Of a stretch of DNA of 64,000 nt, positions 51,529 through 60,782 are shown piece by piece; position 1 is the first letter of the stretch; the number at the start of each line of letters is the position of its first letter. Source of the stretch: JBCDCE01 sp039182515. Lineage in GTDB: Bacteria; Pseudomonadota; Alphaproteobacteria; Rhodobacterales; Rhodobacteraceae. The notes below the pieces were generated by a model. The model saw only the letters and a list, made by a program, of their open reading frames with translations, had not been told where the DNA came from and ran no database searches. A program made the translations under genes and the position numbers. The stretch spans positions 10,268 to 74,267 of the forward strand of contig JBCDCE010000009.1 in assembly GCA_039182515.1 (NCBI GenBank), read 5' to 3'.

Positions 51529-52599
51529 ATGCACATGATCCCACTTCCTAAACTGGCCGAAGCTTTGGGCCTTTGCGCCCTGGGCGCTTTGGGGGGCCTC
51601 ATGGCGCAAGCATTGAATCTGCCCTTGCCGTTTATGCTTGGAGCAATTTGTATTGCGGCACCTTATGCAGTGGCGCGGTTCGCCTATAACGAACACGTCC
51701 CCTATTTCCCCAAACCCATTCGCACACTTTTTGTAGGCGTCATTGGAGCTCTGATCGGCTCAACAGTCACGCCAGATTTGCTCGCCCTCTTCCCCGCTCT
51801 TTGGCCGTCGCTTTTGGCGGTTGTGCTCTTTGTGGTGGTCGCGCACGGCATCGGATATCTCGTGATGCGCCGCATCGGCGGTTACTCACGCGGTTTGGCC
51901 ATTTTGGGGGGCATGCCAGGTGGGCTTATTGAGGCGATTTCTTTGGCCGAAAGCGCAGGGCTCGATGCCAAACTCATCACCGTCCAGCACTTTGCGCGGA
52001 TCATCGTGGTGGTGCTCACGGTACCCTTCCTCTTTCTGATCTGGTCGGGCGACGTGGTGGGAAGTGCAGCAGGCGCCACACCAAGCACGGGCGCTTACGG
52101 CCTTATGGACGTGGTGCTTTTGATGGGCTTTAGCCTTTTGGGATCCCGATTAGGTGGCTTTCTGAAACTCCCGGCCCGCCACCTCACTGGGCCGCTCATT
52201 TTATCTGCTCTCTTTCACGCAACAGGCCTGATCGACACGCAAACACCCGTTTGGCTGCTGGCCTTAGCTCAGCTTATGGTGGGTGTTGGGCTTGGCTGTC
52301 AGTTTGCGGGCGCGGCCCTTGGGGTGTTGTTCAAAGCCATTGGCTTGAGCGTGATCAATGTGGTGTTCATCCTGACGCTGGCCCTTGGCTTTTCTTGGGG
52401 GCTTGTGCAGCTCACACCTTTGTCCGCCGAGGCTCTGTTCATCAGCTTTGCGCCGGGCGGTGTGACAGAAATGGGCTTGATTGCGCTCAGCTTACAAATT
52501 GCACCTGCGATCATCGCCGCCCACCACCTATTGCGGATCTTTTTGACCGTCTTTTTGGTCTCTTGGCTGCTGAAACGGATCGATCTCAACAGCCCTTAG
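51529..52599 (+). CDS. AbrB-family (PF05145) membrane protein
   Basis: A 356-residue, ten-helix protein of the AbrB family (often labelled ammonia-monooxygenase-like). The duplicated core is seen in GLCALGALGGLMAQALNLPL with LPFMLGAICIAAPYA and then LGGMPGGLIEAISLAESAGL; the second half has LKLPARHLTGPLILSALF and SFAPGGVTEMGLIALSLQIA. Such proteins behave as permeases. The start at 51529 is tentative: the frame is open further upstream to 51418, inside the MBL gene. Cotranscription with the MBL gene is likely. Confidence 0.82.
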   Translation: MHMIPLPKLAEALGLCALGALGGLMAQALNLPLPFMLGAICIAAPYAVARFAYNEHVPYFPKPIRTLFVGVIGALIGSTVTPDLLALFPALWPSLLAVVLFVVVAHGIGYLVMRRIGGYSRGLAILGGMPGGLIEAISLAESAGLDAKLITVQHFARIIVVVLTVPFLFLIWSGDVVGSAAGATPSTGAYGLMDVVLLMGFSLLGSRLGGFLKLPARHLTGPLILSALFHATGLIDTQTPVWLLALAQLMVGVGLGCQFAGAALGVLFKAIGLSVINVVFILTLALGFSWGLVQLTPLSAEALFISFAPGGVTEMGLIALSLQIAPAIIAAHHLLRIFLTVFLVSWLLKRIDLNSP

Positions 52600-52622
52600 C
52601 CCCGTTGGACGACAGCCGCGGC

Positions 52623-53288
52623 TTAGTAATCCGACACCAACAAACGCAGCGGCGCTTCGTCCTCTTCGATCTCAGAGAAACGCCCGATGGGCTCTTCAAA
52701 GATGTTGTCGATATGATCGTCGTTGACCGTGGACACTTCCCGGATCAAGCAATCGCCCTTTTCGGCCCAAAACGCATGCCAAACCCCGGGCATCAGCGTC
52801 ACACTTTCCCCAGGCATCAACCGGAGATGGCCACCTGGCTCGAACGTCTTTTCAATCCCGTCACACGGCACGGTGACTTTTGCATTCCGATCGATGTTGA
52901 GATCTTCATCGGGGGCAAAAAGTTCGATGATCAACTCACCGCCACCCGCGTTGATGATGTCTTCAGCTTTCAAATCATGGCGATGCATCGGAGAGAGCTG
53001 ATTTTCACGCGTGATCATCACCTTTTCCGCATAGAGCATGCCACGCCCGTTTGCGATATCCTCCACCACGCCGTTGCGCGTGGTGAAGAGAAAAAGACCC
53101 AACTCATCAAACTTGCCTTGGCCGTAGTCGGTGATGTCCCAGCCCATGCCGCGGGCCCGGATTGTCTCAGCAGAGGCGCTGCGCAGCTCTTCTGGCGACC
53201 AATAGGCAAAAGGCGGCAAGATCTGGCCGAAACTTTTGATGAATGCATCGCCGTCTCGTAGAATTTCGTTCACTTGTGAGCGCTTCAT
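52623..53288 (-). CDS. D-lyxose ketol-isomerase-like cupin
   Basis: A 221-residue cupin. Metal ligands H102, H104 (SPMHRHDLKAED) with E109 nearby, and H171 (MPGVWHAFWAEKGDC) match the D-lyxose/D-mannose isomerase arrangement; GKFDELGLFLFTTRNG is also typical. Lyxose isomerase converts D-lyxose to D-xylulose. Here it lies beside a sugar-acid catabolic run and an aminotransferase, so it may act on a related pentose or on an intermediate. It is convergent with the AbrB gene and divergent from the aminotransferase. Confidence 0.83.
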   Translation of the reverse strand: MKRSQVNEILRDGDAFIKSFGQILPPFAYWSPEELRSASAETIRARGMGWDITDYGQGKFDELGLFLFTTRNGVVEDIANGRGMLYAEKVMITRENQLSPMHRHDLKAEDIINAGGGELIIELFAPDEDLNIDRNAKVTVPCDGIEKTFEPGGHLRLMPGESVTLMPGVWHAFWAEKGDCLIREVSTVNDDHIDNIFEEPIGRFSEIEEDEAPLRLLVSDY

Positions 53289-53482
53289 GGTCTGTGCCTT
53301 TCGCCAAGATGTTGGTTTGAGCGCAAGCCCTAGAGACCGAAATCAGTTTCGACAATGCTGAATTTTTAGCGCTCAGTCGTGCTGTGCCGAAGGTGCAAAT
53401 ACGCGCAGCCCTCAGAAAGGATATTGATGGGTTGCAGTCTTTGGGCCAAGCTTCGTCAACCAATCACAAAAGGTCGCGCGCC

Positions 53483-54829
53483 ATGAAAGACAGCAATTTT
53501 CTCAAAGAAAACAACGGTCGCTATTTCTGGCAACCCATGGGCCATCCCGGCGTCGCTCAGACAACCCCGCCCATAATCTTTAATGAAGCTGATGGCGTCG
53601 ATGTGATCGACATCGACGGGCACCGCGTGGTTGACGCCGTGGGTGGGCTCTGGAATGTGAATTTGGGCTATTCGAACACCGTTATCAAAGACGCCATGAA
53701 GGCCCAGATCGACGCCCTGCCCTACTATTCGGCCTTTAAAGGCACCACCAACGACAAAGCCATTGAGCTCTCGTACTTGATGCAAGAGTTCTTCGCCCCC
53801 GATGGGCTCAGCCGGTCGTTCTTTACATCCGGCGGCTCCGATAGCGTTGAGGTGGCCCTAAAGCTCGCGCGGCAATACCACCGCATCAAAGGGCACGGCG
53901 CGCGCACAAAGTTCATCAGCCTTCTGAAAGGCTATCATGGCACACATTTCGGCGGTGCCTCTGTGAACGGCAACGCCAAGTTTCGCAACAGCTACGAGCC
54001 GCTTATTGCGGGCTGTTTTCACGTTCCTGCCCCCTACACCTATCGCAACCCTTGGAACGAAAGCGATCCTGAGAAGCTGGCGCAACTGGCGGCCCAAGCT
54101 TTGGACGATGAGATCACCTTCCAAGGCGCCAATACGGTGGCGGCTTTCATTATGGAGCCTGTGCTCGGAGCCGGCGGTGTGATCCCGCCGCACCCCAGCT
54201 ACATGGGGCTTGTACGCGAAATCTGTGATCGGCACGGCGTGCTCCTGATCGCAGACGAAGTGATCACAGGTTTTGGCCGCACCGGTGATCCAAGTGGCGT
54301 GCGCCATTGGGGCGTAAAGCCTGATCTCATGACCTTGGCCAAAGCCATAACGAGCGGATACTTTCCCTTTGGGGCCGTGATGATTTCAGATGCGGTGGCA
54401 GAGGTCTTTGAAAGCGCGGATGCATCAGGCTCAGTTGACACAGGCTATACCTATTCCGGCCACCCGATTGGCGCTGCCACAGCCGTGGCCACGCTCAATG
54501 AGACCAACAGAATAGCCCCCTGGACAAACGCAGCCCCCCGCGGCGCAGAGCTGAAAGCCGGACTACAAGAGCTTCAACTTGAGCATGATGTGATCGGAGA
54601 CGTCCGCGGCGAAGGCCTGATGTGCGGCATGGAATTGGTCTCCGACCGAGACGCCAAAACTCCGCTCGATCCCAATGAGGCGATGCGGTTTCAAAAAGCG
54701 GCTTATGAGGCGGGTGCGATGATCCGTGTTTCAGGCCACAACGTGCTCTTCTCTCCGCCCTTGATCGTCAGTTCCAACGACATCGACCGAATTCTAACCG
54801 CCGTGAAAGCAGGTCTTGGCATTCTCTAG
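53483..54829 (+). CDS. Class III omega-aminotransferase
   Basis: A 448-residue PLP enzyme starting MKDSNFLKENNGRYFWQPMG. Fold-type I class III features: FFTSGGSDSVEVALKLARQY (cofactor phosphate), YHGTHFGGASVNG, IADEVITGFGRTG (aspartate to the pyridine nitrogen) and LAKAITSGYFPFGAVMIS, whose lysine forms the Schiff base. Likely an omega-amino acid:pyruvate or polyamine aminotransferase; the amino donor is not readable. An in-frame extension upstream to 53384 looks like the start of an unrelated acetyltransferase and is excluded. Confidence 0.92.
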   Translation: MKDSNFLKENNGRYFWQPMGHPGVAQTTPPIIFNEADGVDVIDIDGHRVVDAVGGLWNVNLGYSNTVIKDAMKAQIDALPYYSAFKGTTNDKAIELSYLMQEFFAPDGLSRSFFTSGGSDSVEVALKLARQYHRIKGHGARTKFISLLKGYHGTHFGGASVNGNAKFRNSYEPLIAGCFHVPAPYTYRNPWNESDPEKLAQLAAQALDDEITFQGANTVAAFIMEPVLGAGGVIPPHPSYMGLVREICDRHGVLLIADEVITGFGRTGDPSGVRHWGVKPDLMTLAKAITSGYFPFGAVMISDAVAEVFESADASGSVDTGYTYSGHPIGAATAVATLNETNRIAPWTNAAPRGAELKAGLQELQLEHDVIGDVRGEGLMCGMELVSDRDAKTPLDPNEAMRFQKAAYEAGAMIRVSGHNVLFSPPLIVSSNDIDRILTAVKAGLGIL

Positions 54830-54845
54830 AAGCGCGATCCCTCCC

Positions 54846-54870
54846 CTTTTTCTTGGCAAAAATACTCAAA
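54846..54870 (+). repeat. Dispersed CTTTTTCTTGG...ATACTC repeat, copy 3
   Basis: A copy without the GGAGG tail, 16 bases after the aminotransferase stop and on the same strand, as for copies 1 and 2. Ends ATACTCAAA like copy 1. Confidence 0.7.
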
Positions 54871-54900
54871 ATTCAACGGGCGTAAAAAAGCAGCCGAAGT

Positions 54901-55710
54901 CTATTGTTGTGAAACTTCCAACTCCACGGTCATGTCTTCGCCTGCCTCTCCAAACCGTGTACCGGTGATGGGGGCGGCTTGCGTATAGTCGAGCCCTGTG
55001 GCCACGCGCACATAGCGCGTATCGGGCGAAATCCCATTGGACACATCAAAGCCAACCCAGCCCAATCCCTCCACATGCGCCTCTGCCCAAGCATGGGTGG
55101 CGTCTTGATTGACCCGGTCGTTCAGCATCAAAAACCCAGACACATAGCGCGCTGGAACGCCCAGCGCCCGCGCAAGGCTCAGGAAGATCTGGGTGTGATC
55201 CTGACAAACGCCCTGCCCCGCAGCTAAAGCCTCTTCCGCCGTCCAATCGCTCGAAGAAACGCCTGGCTTGTAAGCTACACGCGCCAAGATTTCTGCCGCC
55301 AACTGGTGCAGCATGTCCAGCGTTGGTGGCCCCTTGTAGCCACGCGCCATTTCGCGCAAGCCAGGCCCGGGCTCTGTGAACAGCGTTTGACGCAAGAAAA
55401 GCCAAAGCGGCGTTGCGCCCATATGAGGCCCCAAAACACCCGACGTATCCGTCATCTCCACATGACCTTCGCTTTGCACAGAGAGCTCCGTTGTGCCTGC
55501 CTCAAAGCTCACGAGATCGACGGTATTGCGATGAAAATCTTCAAACTGCAGCTCTTTGCGCCCGCCAGACACGCTCACAGACCAATCCAGCACGGTTTGC
55601 GCACGATAAGACTTCGGCGTGAGGCGCACTTGTTGCAGCCCATACGGCACAGGCGCGTCAAACCGGTAGAGGGTCTTGTGGCGCACAAAAAGGGTGAGTG
55701 GCTCAGTCAT
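54901..55710 (-). CDS. Transglutaminase-family protein
   Basis: A 269-residue protein starting MTEPLTLFVRHKTLYRFDAP. A beta-rich N-terminal domain (about 1-110) precedes the transglutaminase core, whose triad is C169 (GQGVCQDHTQIF), H206 (DATHAWAEAHV) and D222 (WVGFDVSNG). Without a signal peptide it should be cytosolic, probably a protease or amide hydrolase. Its start overlaps the alpha-E gene by eight bases. The trio with alpha-E and circularly permuted ATP-grasp proteins is conserved in many bacteria and is thought to make a peptide-like product. Confidence 0.92.
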   Translation of the reverse strand: MTEPLTLFVRHKTLYRFDAPVPYGLQQVRLTPKSYRAQTVLDWSVSVSGGRKELQFEDFHRNTVDLVSFEAGTTELSVQSEGHVEMTDTSGVLGPHMGATPLWLFLRQTLFTEPGPGLREMARGYKGPPTLDMLHQLAAEILARVAYKPGVSSSDWTAEEALAAGQGVCQDHTQIFLSLARALGVPARYVSGFLMLNDRVNQDATHAWAEAHVEGLGWVGFDVSNGISPDTRYVRVATGLDYTQAAPITGTRFGEAGEDMTVELEVSQQ

Positions 55711-56644
55711 AGAAGCGGTAATCCTTCTCGACCTGGGTGCCCAAAGCATAAAGCGATCCGATCACGCCTTGGATAAACTCGTGTAGGCCCTCTTCAAAGA
55801 TCATGTCGATGCTGCTGGAACTCAGCTTCCCGCAGAGCGCATCCGCTTGGTCATGCGCGGCCCGCCGTTCCCCATAGTCAGCAGCCAGGTAGCCCAGGTT
55901 GTCTTGCAACTTGCCCACGCAAAACCAAAGCGAGCGTGGAAACCGCCGATCCAGCATCAAAAACTGCGCCACATCGCGCGCGCTCGTGTCGTTGCCATGC
56001 ACCATCCGGTAGCCACCCCGCGCCGAAACAGACCGCAGGATCGTCTCCCACTGCGCATTGTCGAGCCGCGAACCCACGGCCGAAGCGGTCGGCAAGAGCA
56101 CGTAATACTTCGTATCCAAAATCCGCGCCGTGTTATCGGCACGCTCCAAGAATGTGCCCAGCCTGGCAAAATCATAAATGTCGTTGCGCAGCATGGTGCC
56201 ATGGGTGGCCCCTCGCACCAGCGCTGTTCGCTGCCGCACCAGGCCCAACACATTTGGCAAATCGCGTTCACTGACCCGCCGCGTCAGAGCCTCTTTGATG
56301 GCCATATAGCCACCATTGGTGGCTTCCCAGGTCTCATGGGTGATGGCCGTGCGCACCATCCGCGCGTTTTGACGCGCCGCTTCTATACAAGCCCGCACAG
56401 AGGCGGGATTGTCCAAATCCCGCAGCATCCAATCGATCACAAGGTCTTTCTGAAATGTCTCATGCTTGGCCTCATAGCCTTGCCGCATACCGCTGGTCTC
56501 AAGAATAGAAATCCACTCTTGATCATCTCCTGAGGATCGCGTGAGCGCCATGCGTTGGCCCGTTTCAATCAAGCGCGCATTGTTCTCAGCCCGCTCCAAA
56601 AGCCGGTACATCCAAAAGAGCCCATTTGCGGTCTTTCCGAGCAT
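55703..56644 (-). CDS. Alpha-E domain protein (DUF403)
   Basis: A 313-residue all-helical protein starting MLGKTANGLFWMYRLLERAE, the family hallmark. The conserved ERAENNARLIE and FLERADNTARILDTKYYVLL repeats are seen. The role is unknown; it always travels with the ATP-grasp and transglutaminase partners and may be a binding scaffold. Its ATG overlaps the ATP-grasp stop as TGATG. Confidence 0.93.
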   Translation of the reverse strand: MLGKTANGLFWMYRLLERAENNARLIETGQRMALTRSSGDDQEWISILETSGMRQGYEAKHETFQKDLVIDWMLRDLDNPASVRACIEAARQNARMVRTAITHETWEATNGGYMAIKEALTRRVSERDLPNVLGLVRQRTALVRGATHGTMLRNDIYDFARLGTFLERADNTARILDTKYYVLLPTASAVGSRLDNAQWETILRSVSARGGYRMVHGNDTSARDVAQFLMLDRRFPRSLWFCVGKLQDNLGYLAADYGERRAAHDQADALCGKLSSSSIDMIFEEGLHEFIQGVIGSLYALGTQVEKDYRFYD

Positions 56645-58068
56645 CACTCCTCCAAGACCCAAGTGTCTTTGGTGCCACCGCCTTGCGAGGAATTCACCAC
56701 CAAGCTGCCCTTTTTAAGAGCGACCCGTGTGAGCCCGCCGGGTGTAATTTTGATCCCATCGGGGCTCATCATCACATAAGGACGCAAGTCCACATGGCGT
56801 GGCGCAAGGCCCGCTTTGGTAAATATCGGTACCGTGGAAAGAGAGAGCGTTGGCTGGGCGATGTAATTGCCAGGCCGTGCTTTGAGCTTTTTACGAAAGG
56901 CGGCGAGCTCCTTTTTACTCGACGTGGGACCGATAAGCATCCCGTAACCGCCCGAGCCATGCACTTCCTTAACGACCAGCTCAGCCAGATTGTCCAACAC
57001 ATAGGCCAAAGCGTCCGCTTCAGAGCAACGCCAGGTGGGCACGTTTTGCAAAATCGCGCGTTCACCGGTGTAGAACTCAACAATTTCAGGCATATAGCTG
57101 TAAATCGCTTTGTCATCTGAGATGCCTGTGCCAGGCGCATTGGCAATTGTGATGCCGCCCGCGCGGTACACATCCATGATCCCAGGCACACCAAGCGCAC
57201 TCTCTGGATTGAAGTTCAACGGATCGAGATACTCATCATCCACCCGGCGATAGAGCACATCGATGGGCTGATACCCGCGCGTGGTGCGCATAGCCACGCG
57301 CCCGTCAACAACGCGCAGATCGTGGCCTTCCACGAGCTCTACCCCCATTTGATCGGCCAAGAAGGAGTGCTCGTAATAGGCCGAATTGTAGATCCCAGGG
57401 GTAAGGATCGCGACGCGGGGCGTGTCCGTGGTGGCAGGTGGTGCACAGGCCGCTAGCGAGCGTTGCAACAGTTGCGGATAGTTGGAGACAGGCTGCACCC
57501 GCGTTTTGGAGAAAAGCTCGGGAAACATCTGCAACATCGTTTCCCGGTTTTCCAGCATGTAGCTTACACCAGAGGGCGTGCGTGCATTGTCTTCGAGCAC
57601 ATAAAACTCATCATCGCCGGTGCGCACCAAATCGACACCAACAATATGGGTATAGACCCCGCCTGGCGGCGTCACGCCCAGCATATGAGGCAAAAACGCT
57701 TCATTGCGGCTGATCATTTCCGCAGGAACCCGCCCTGCTTTTACGATCTCGCGGCGATGATAAATATCAAAGAGAAACGCATTGATGGCGCGCACGCGCT
57801 GCTCGATCCCAGCAGAGAGCTTTTCCCATTCTCGGCGCGACAGGATGCGCGGAATAATGTCAAATGGAATAAGCCGTTCTTCCGCTTCTTGACGGCCATA
57901 GACATTAAACGTGATGCCCATGAGCCGAAACACATCTTCGGCTTCTCGCTGTTTGGCTCTGAGCCGGGCTGGATCTTCGGCATCAAACCAAGACCGAAAC
58001 GCCTCATAAGGCGCGCGCAACGTCTCATTGCGCCCCCACATCTCGTCAAATTTATCCGCCCCGCTCAT
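56644..58068 (-). CDS. Circularly permuted type 2 ATP-grasp protein
   Basis: A 474-residue protein starting MSGADKFDEMWGRNETLRAP. The circularly permuted ATP-grasp features are clear: EDNARTPSGVSYMLENRETM, GIYNSAYYEHSFLADQMGVE, VVKEVHGSGGYGMLIGP and a late DLRPYVMM. ATP-grasp ligases of this kind join a carboxylate to an amine, and in this gene set a peptide or glutathione-like product is suspected. It begins the three-gene unit whose junctions all overlap. Confidence 0.93.
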   Translation of the reverse strand: MSGADKFDEMWGRNETLRAPYEAFRSWFDAEDPARLRAKQREAEDVFRLMGITFNVYGRQEAEERLIPFDIIPRILSRREWEKLSAGIEQRVRAINAFLFDIYHRREIVKAGRVPAEMISRNEAFLPHMLGVTPPGGVYTHIVGVDLVRTGDDEFYVLEDNARTPSGVSYMLENRETMLQMFPELFSKTRVQPVSNYPQLLQRSLAACAPPATTDTPRVAILTPGIYNSAYYEHSFLADQMGVELVEGHDLRVVDGRVAMRTTRGYQPIDVLYRRVDDEYLDPLNFNPESALGVPGIMDVYRAGGITIANAPGTGISDDKAIYSYMPEIVEFYTGERAILQNVPTWRCSEADALAYVLDNLAELVVKEVHGSGGYGMLIGPTSSKKELAAFRKKLKARPGNYIAQPTLSLSTVPIFTKAGLAPRHVDLRPYVMMSPDGIKITPGGLTRVALKKGSLVVNSSQGGGTKDTWVLEE

Positions 58069-58181
58069 AGGCTTAGCCTAGCCAAACCCGGTAAAGGTAC
58101 AAGCAAAAGCCTAAAAGACAGAGAGGTTTAGCGGCTGGCGCTTAATTTTATGGCATTACGGAATGCGAGGCAAAAGCAGAG

Positions 58182-58877
58182 CTACACGCTCAAATGACCT
58201 AAAAGAACGTCTTTTTCCGTCTCGCTTTTGCGCCCCTCAAAGATGATCTCACCCCGGCGCATGACGAAGATCTGGTCCGCTAAATCAAAGCCGAAATCGA
58301 AGTATTGCTCCACGAGCAAAATCGCCATTTGGCCTTGATCACGCAGGTGCGCAATCACACGGCCGATCTGGGCAATGATGTTGGGCTGAATGCCTTCTGT
58401 GGGCTCATCAAGGAGCAAAAGCTTCGGTTTTGTCACGAGCGCTCGGCCGATTGCGAGCTGTTGTTGTTGCCCGCCTGAAAGATCTCCGCCGCGCCGATTT
58501 TGCATCTCTTTGAGCACGGGGAACAGCTCGAAAATCTCGTCCGGGACGCGGTGCTCTGAGGTTTCCAAACAGGCAAATCCTGTCTCTAAATTCTCGCGCA
58601 CTGTCATCAGTGGAAAGATCTCACGCCCTTGGGGCACATGGGCAATGCCGCGCTTCGCAAGCTGATGGCTCGGCAGATGACCCACCTCCTCGCCCATCAA
58701 TTCCATGCTGCCGCCCGCACGTGTATGGCTGCCGGAAAGCGCTTTCAGAAGCGAGGTTTTTCCAACCCCATTGGTGCCCATCAAACAGGTCACTTCGCCC
58801 TTTTCAGCGCGCACATCGACGCCATTTAGGATCTGACTTTGCCCATATTTCAGCGTGAGATCTTTGACCACTAGCAT
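58182..58877 (-). CDS. urtE: Urea ABC transporter ATP-binding subunit UrtE
   Basis: A 231-residue LivF-type ATPase. Walker A GTNGVGKTSLL, the signature LSGGQQQQLAIGRAL and Walker B LLLLDEPTEGIQP are present, and VPQGREIFPLMTVRENLETG is the UrtE/LivF Q-loop region. It pairs with UrtD to power urea uptake. It is the last gene of urtABCDE; three bases separate it from urtD. Confidence 0.95.
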   Translation of the reverse strand: MLVVKDLTLKYGQSQILNGVDVRAEKGEVTCLMGTNGVGKTSLLKALSGSHTRAGGSMELMGEEVGHLPSHQLAKRGIAHVPQGREIFPLMTVRENLETGFACLETSEHRVPDEIFELFPVLKEMQNRRGGDLSGGQQQQLAIGRALVTKPKLLLLDEPTEGIQPNIIAQIGRVIAHLRDQGQMAILLVEQYFDFGFDLADQIFVMRRGEIIFEGRKSETEKDVLLGHLSV

Positions 58878-58880
58878 ATC

Positions 58881-59621
58881 TTAGCGCCCCAAATACACGT
58901 CGATCACCTCTTGGTTCGAGGTGACATGATCCAAGCTGCCTTCAGCCAAAACAGAGCCTTCGTGCAGCACAGTGACCTTGCAATCCAAGCGGCGCACAAA
59001 CTCCATATCGTGCTCCACAACCACCACCGCGCGGGTCTTGGCCGCCTCAACGAGAAGAGCCGTTGTGTGCTCACGTTCGGGGCCCGACATGCCCGCGGCA
59101 GGCTCATCCACCAAAAGCAGTTGTGGATCCTGAGCGAGCAACATTCCGATCTCGAGCCACTGCTTTTGACCGTGGCTGAGCTCGCCCGCAACGCGTGGCA
59201 ATTGATCCAAAAGCCCAATCTCTTCGGCCAGGGCTTCAATACGCGCGGCCCCGTCTTTGGTCTTTTTGTAAAAGAGCACGTCAAACGGCGCGCGCTTGTT
59301 TTTCAAAGCCATGGCGAGGTTTTCACGCACGGTTTGCGCTTCAAACACCGTTGGCCGCTGGAACTTGCGCCCCACCCCCGCCTTGGCAATTTGGCTCTCA
59401 CTCATCTTCAAAAGCGATTGGCTTTTCTCGCCCCAAAGCACAGAGCCTTCGTCGGGGCGCGTTTTACCTGTGACGATATCCATAAAGGTGGTTTTGCCAG
59501 CGCCATTGGGCCCAATGATCGCGCGCAGCTCCGCTGGACCAATTTGAAACGAGAGATTGTTGATGGCTTTAAACCCATCAAACGAGACCGAAATCCCCGA
59601 CACTTCCAAAAGCTGGCTCAT
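58881..59621 (-). CDS. urtD: Urea ABC transporter ATP-binding subunit UrtD
   Basis: A 246-residue LivG-type ATPase. GPNGAGKTTFMDIVTGKTRP (Walker A), GVGRKFQRPTVFEAQTVREN and LSHGQKQWLEIGMLLAQDPQ (signature, with His in place of the second Gly, as is usual in UrtD) and LLLVDEPAAGMSG (Walker B) are present. It partners UrtE. Its start overlaps the urtC stop by four bases. Confidence 0.95.
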   Translation of the reverse strand: MSQLLEVSGISVSFDGFKAINNLSFQIGPAELRAIIGPNGAGKTTFMDIVTGKTRPDEGSVLWGEKSQSLLKMSESQIAKAGVGRKFQRPTVFEAQTVRENLAMALKNKRAPFDVLFYKKTKDGAARIEALAEEIGLLDQLPRVAGELSHGQKQWLEIGMLLAQDPQLLLVDEPAAGMSGPEREHTTALLVEAAKTRAVVVVEHDMEFVRRLDCKVTVLHEGSVLAEGSLDHVTSNQEVIDVYLGR

Positions 59622-60778
59622 TTGCGCACCACATAGTCAACAAGTCCGCCGATGCCTTTGGGTGCCAGTAGCGTCACAAAGACAAAAGCAATTCCCAAAA
59701 GCACAAGCCACCAATCGGTCCATTGGATCGTGTAGAACCCAAGCGGAATATCCGGCGCTCCACCGCCTGTGAACCAGCTGGAGAGCAGCGAGACAAAAGC
59801 GGCTCCAATAACCGCGCCATAGATCCGCCCGCGTCCGCCAATGGCCACCCAAACCGCGAGGTAAATCGAGGCAATGGGCGCAATTTCAGCCGGGTTGATG
59901 ATGCCGGCTTGCGGGTAATAAAGCGCGCCCGCTATAGCAGCGATCACAGCAGTGCCCGTGAAAATCACAAGTTTATAGGCTTCCACATTATAGCCCAAAA
60001 ACCGCACGCGCGCCTCGTCGTCTCGGATGCCGCGCACCACTGAGCCAAACTTGCCCGACACCGCCCAAGCCGCCAAAAGGTACGTCAGGCCAAGGGCTAT
60101 TGCAGAGGCCCAGAAGAAGTAGATCGAGATATGGGATTGCGGCACCGCATCGAGACCCGGGATATTTTGCAGCCCCGACAGGCCGTTGTTGCCGCGCAAG
60201 CCGCTGTCGTTTTGGAAAAGATAGAGCGAAAGTGCGAGTGTCATGGCTTGCGTGAGGATCGAGAGATACACACCTGTCACGCGGCTGCGAAACGCGAGCC
60301 AGCCAAACACCAGCGCCAAGAGCCCCGGCACCAAAACCACCAAAGCAAGTTGTAAAAAGAGACTATCGGCAAAGGCCCAAATGAGCGGGATCTCAGCACC
60401 ACCCACAACGCCAAAAATCTGTGTACCTATCGCCTCGCGCACTTCATCAGGCGTCGGCGGCAGAACCTCATTGGCCAGCGAGCCCACCACAATCTCTTTG
60501 GTCCGCTCGTACATCAGCCACATCCCGATCATATAGCCGCCAAGGCCAAAGAAGGCGAAATGCCCCAGGCTCAGGATCCCGCAATAGCCCCAGACCAAAT
60601 CCATCGCGATGGCAATGAGGCAAAGGCAAAGCGTCTTTCCAAGGGTTTTTACAAAGGAGGTCGAGAGCATCGAAAGCCCGAAGGCTTCGCTCAGGATCGT
60701 AACACCTATCGTGAACCCAGCAAGGAGGGCAATGAAGATCAAAACGCTGGGGTTTTGGGCGAGAAAAGACCGTCTCAT
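59618..60778 (-). CDS. urtC: Urea ABC transporter permease UrtC
   Basis: A 386-residue LivM-type permease starting MRRSFLAQNPSVLIFIALLA at 60778 after a GAGGAT site. About ten membrane helices and the EAA-like loop GSVVRGIRDDEARVRFLGYN are visible; WGYCGILSLGHFAFFGLGGY is the family start motif. It forms the pore with UrtB. Five bases separate it from urtB. Confidence 0.95.
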   Translation of the reverse strand: MRRSFLAQNPSVLIFIALLAGFTIGVTILSEAFGLSMLSTSFVKTLGKTLCLCLIAIAMDLVWGYCGILSLGHFAFFGLGGYMIGMWLMYERTKEIVVGSLANEVLPPTPDEVREAIGTQIFGVVGGAEIPLIWAFADSLFLQLALVVLVPGLLALVFGWLAFRSRVTGVYLSILTQAMTLALSLYLFQNDSGLRGNNGLSGLQNIPGLDAVPQSHISIYFFWASAIALGLTYLLAAWAVSGKFGSVVRGIRDDEARVRFLGYNVEAYKLVIFTGTAVIAAIAGALYYPQAGIINPAEIAPIASIYLAVWVAIGGRGRIYGAVIGAAFVSLLSSWFTGGGAPDIPLGFYTIQWTDWWLVLLGIAFVFVTLLAPKGIGGLVDYVVRK

Positions 60779-60782
60779 ATCC

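Noticed and set aside
53384..53482. In-frame extension of the aminotransferase that resembles an acetyltransferase start (VQIRAALRKDIDGLQSL)
   Set aside because: It may be a fragment of a lost GNAT gene, but 17 residues are too few to support a pseudogene, and the aminotransferase has a normal start at 53483.
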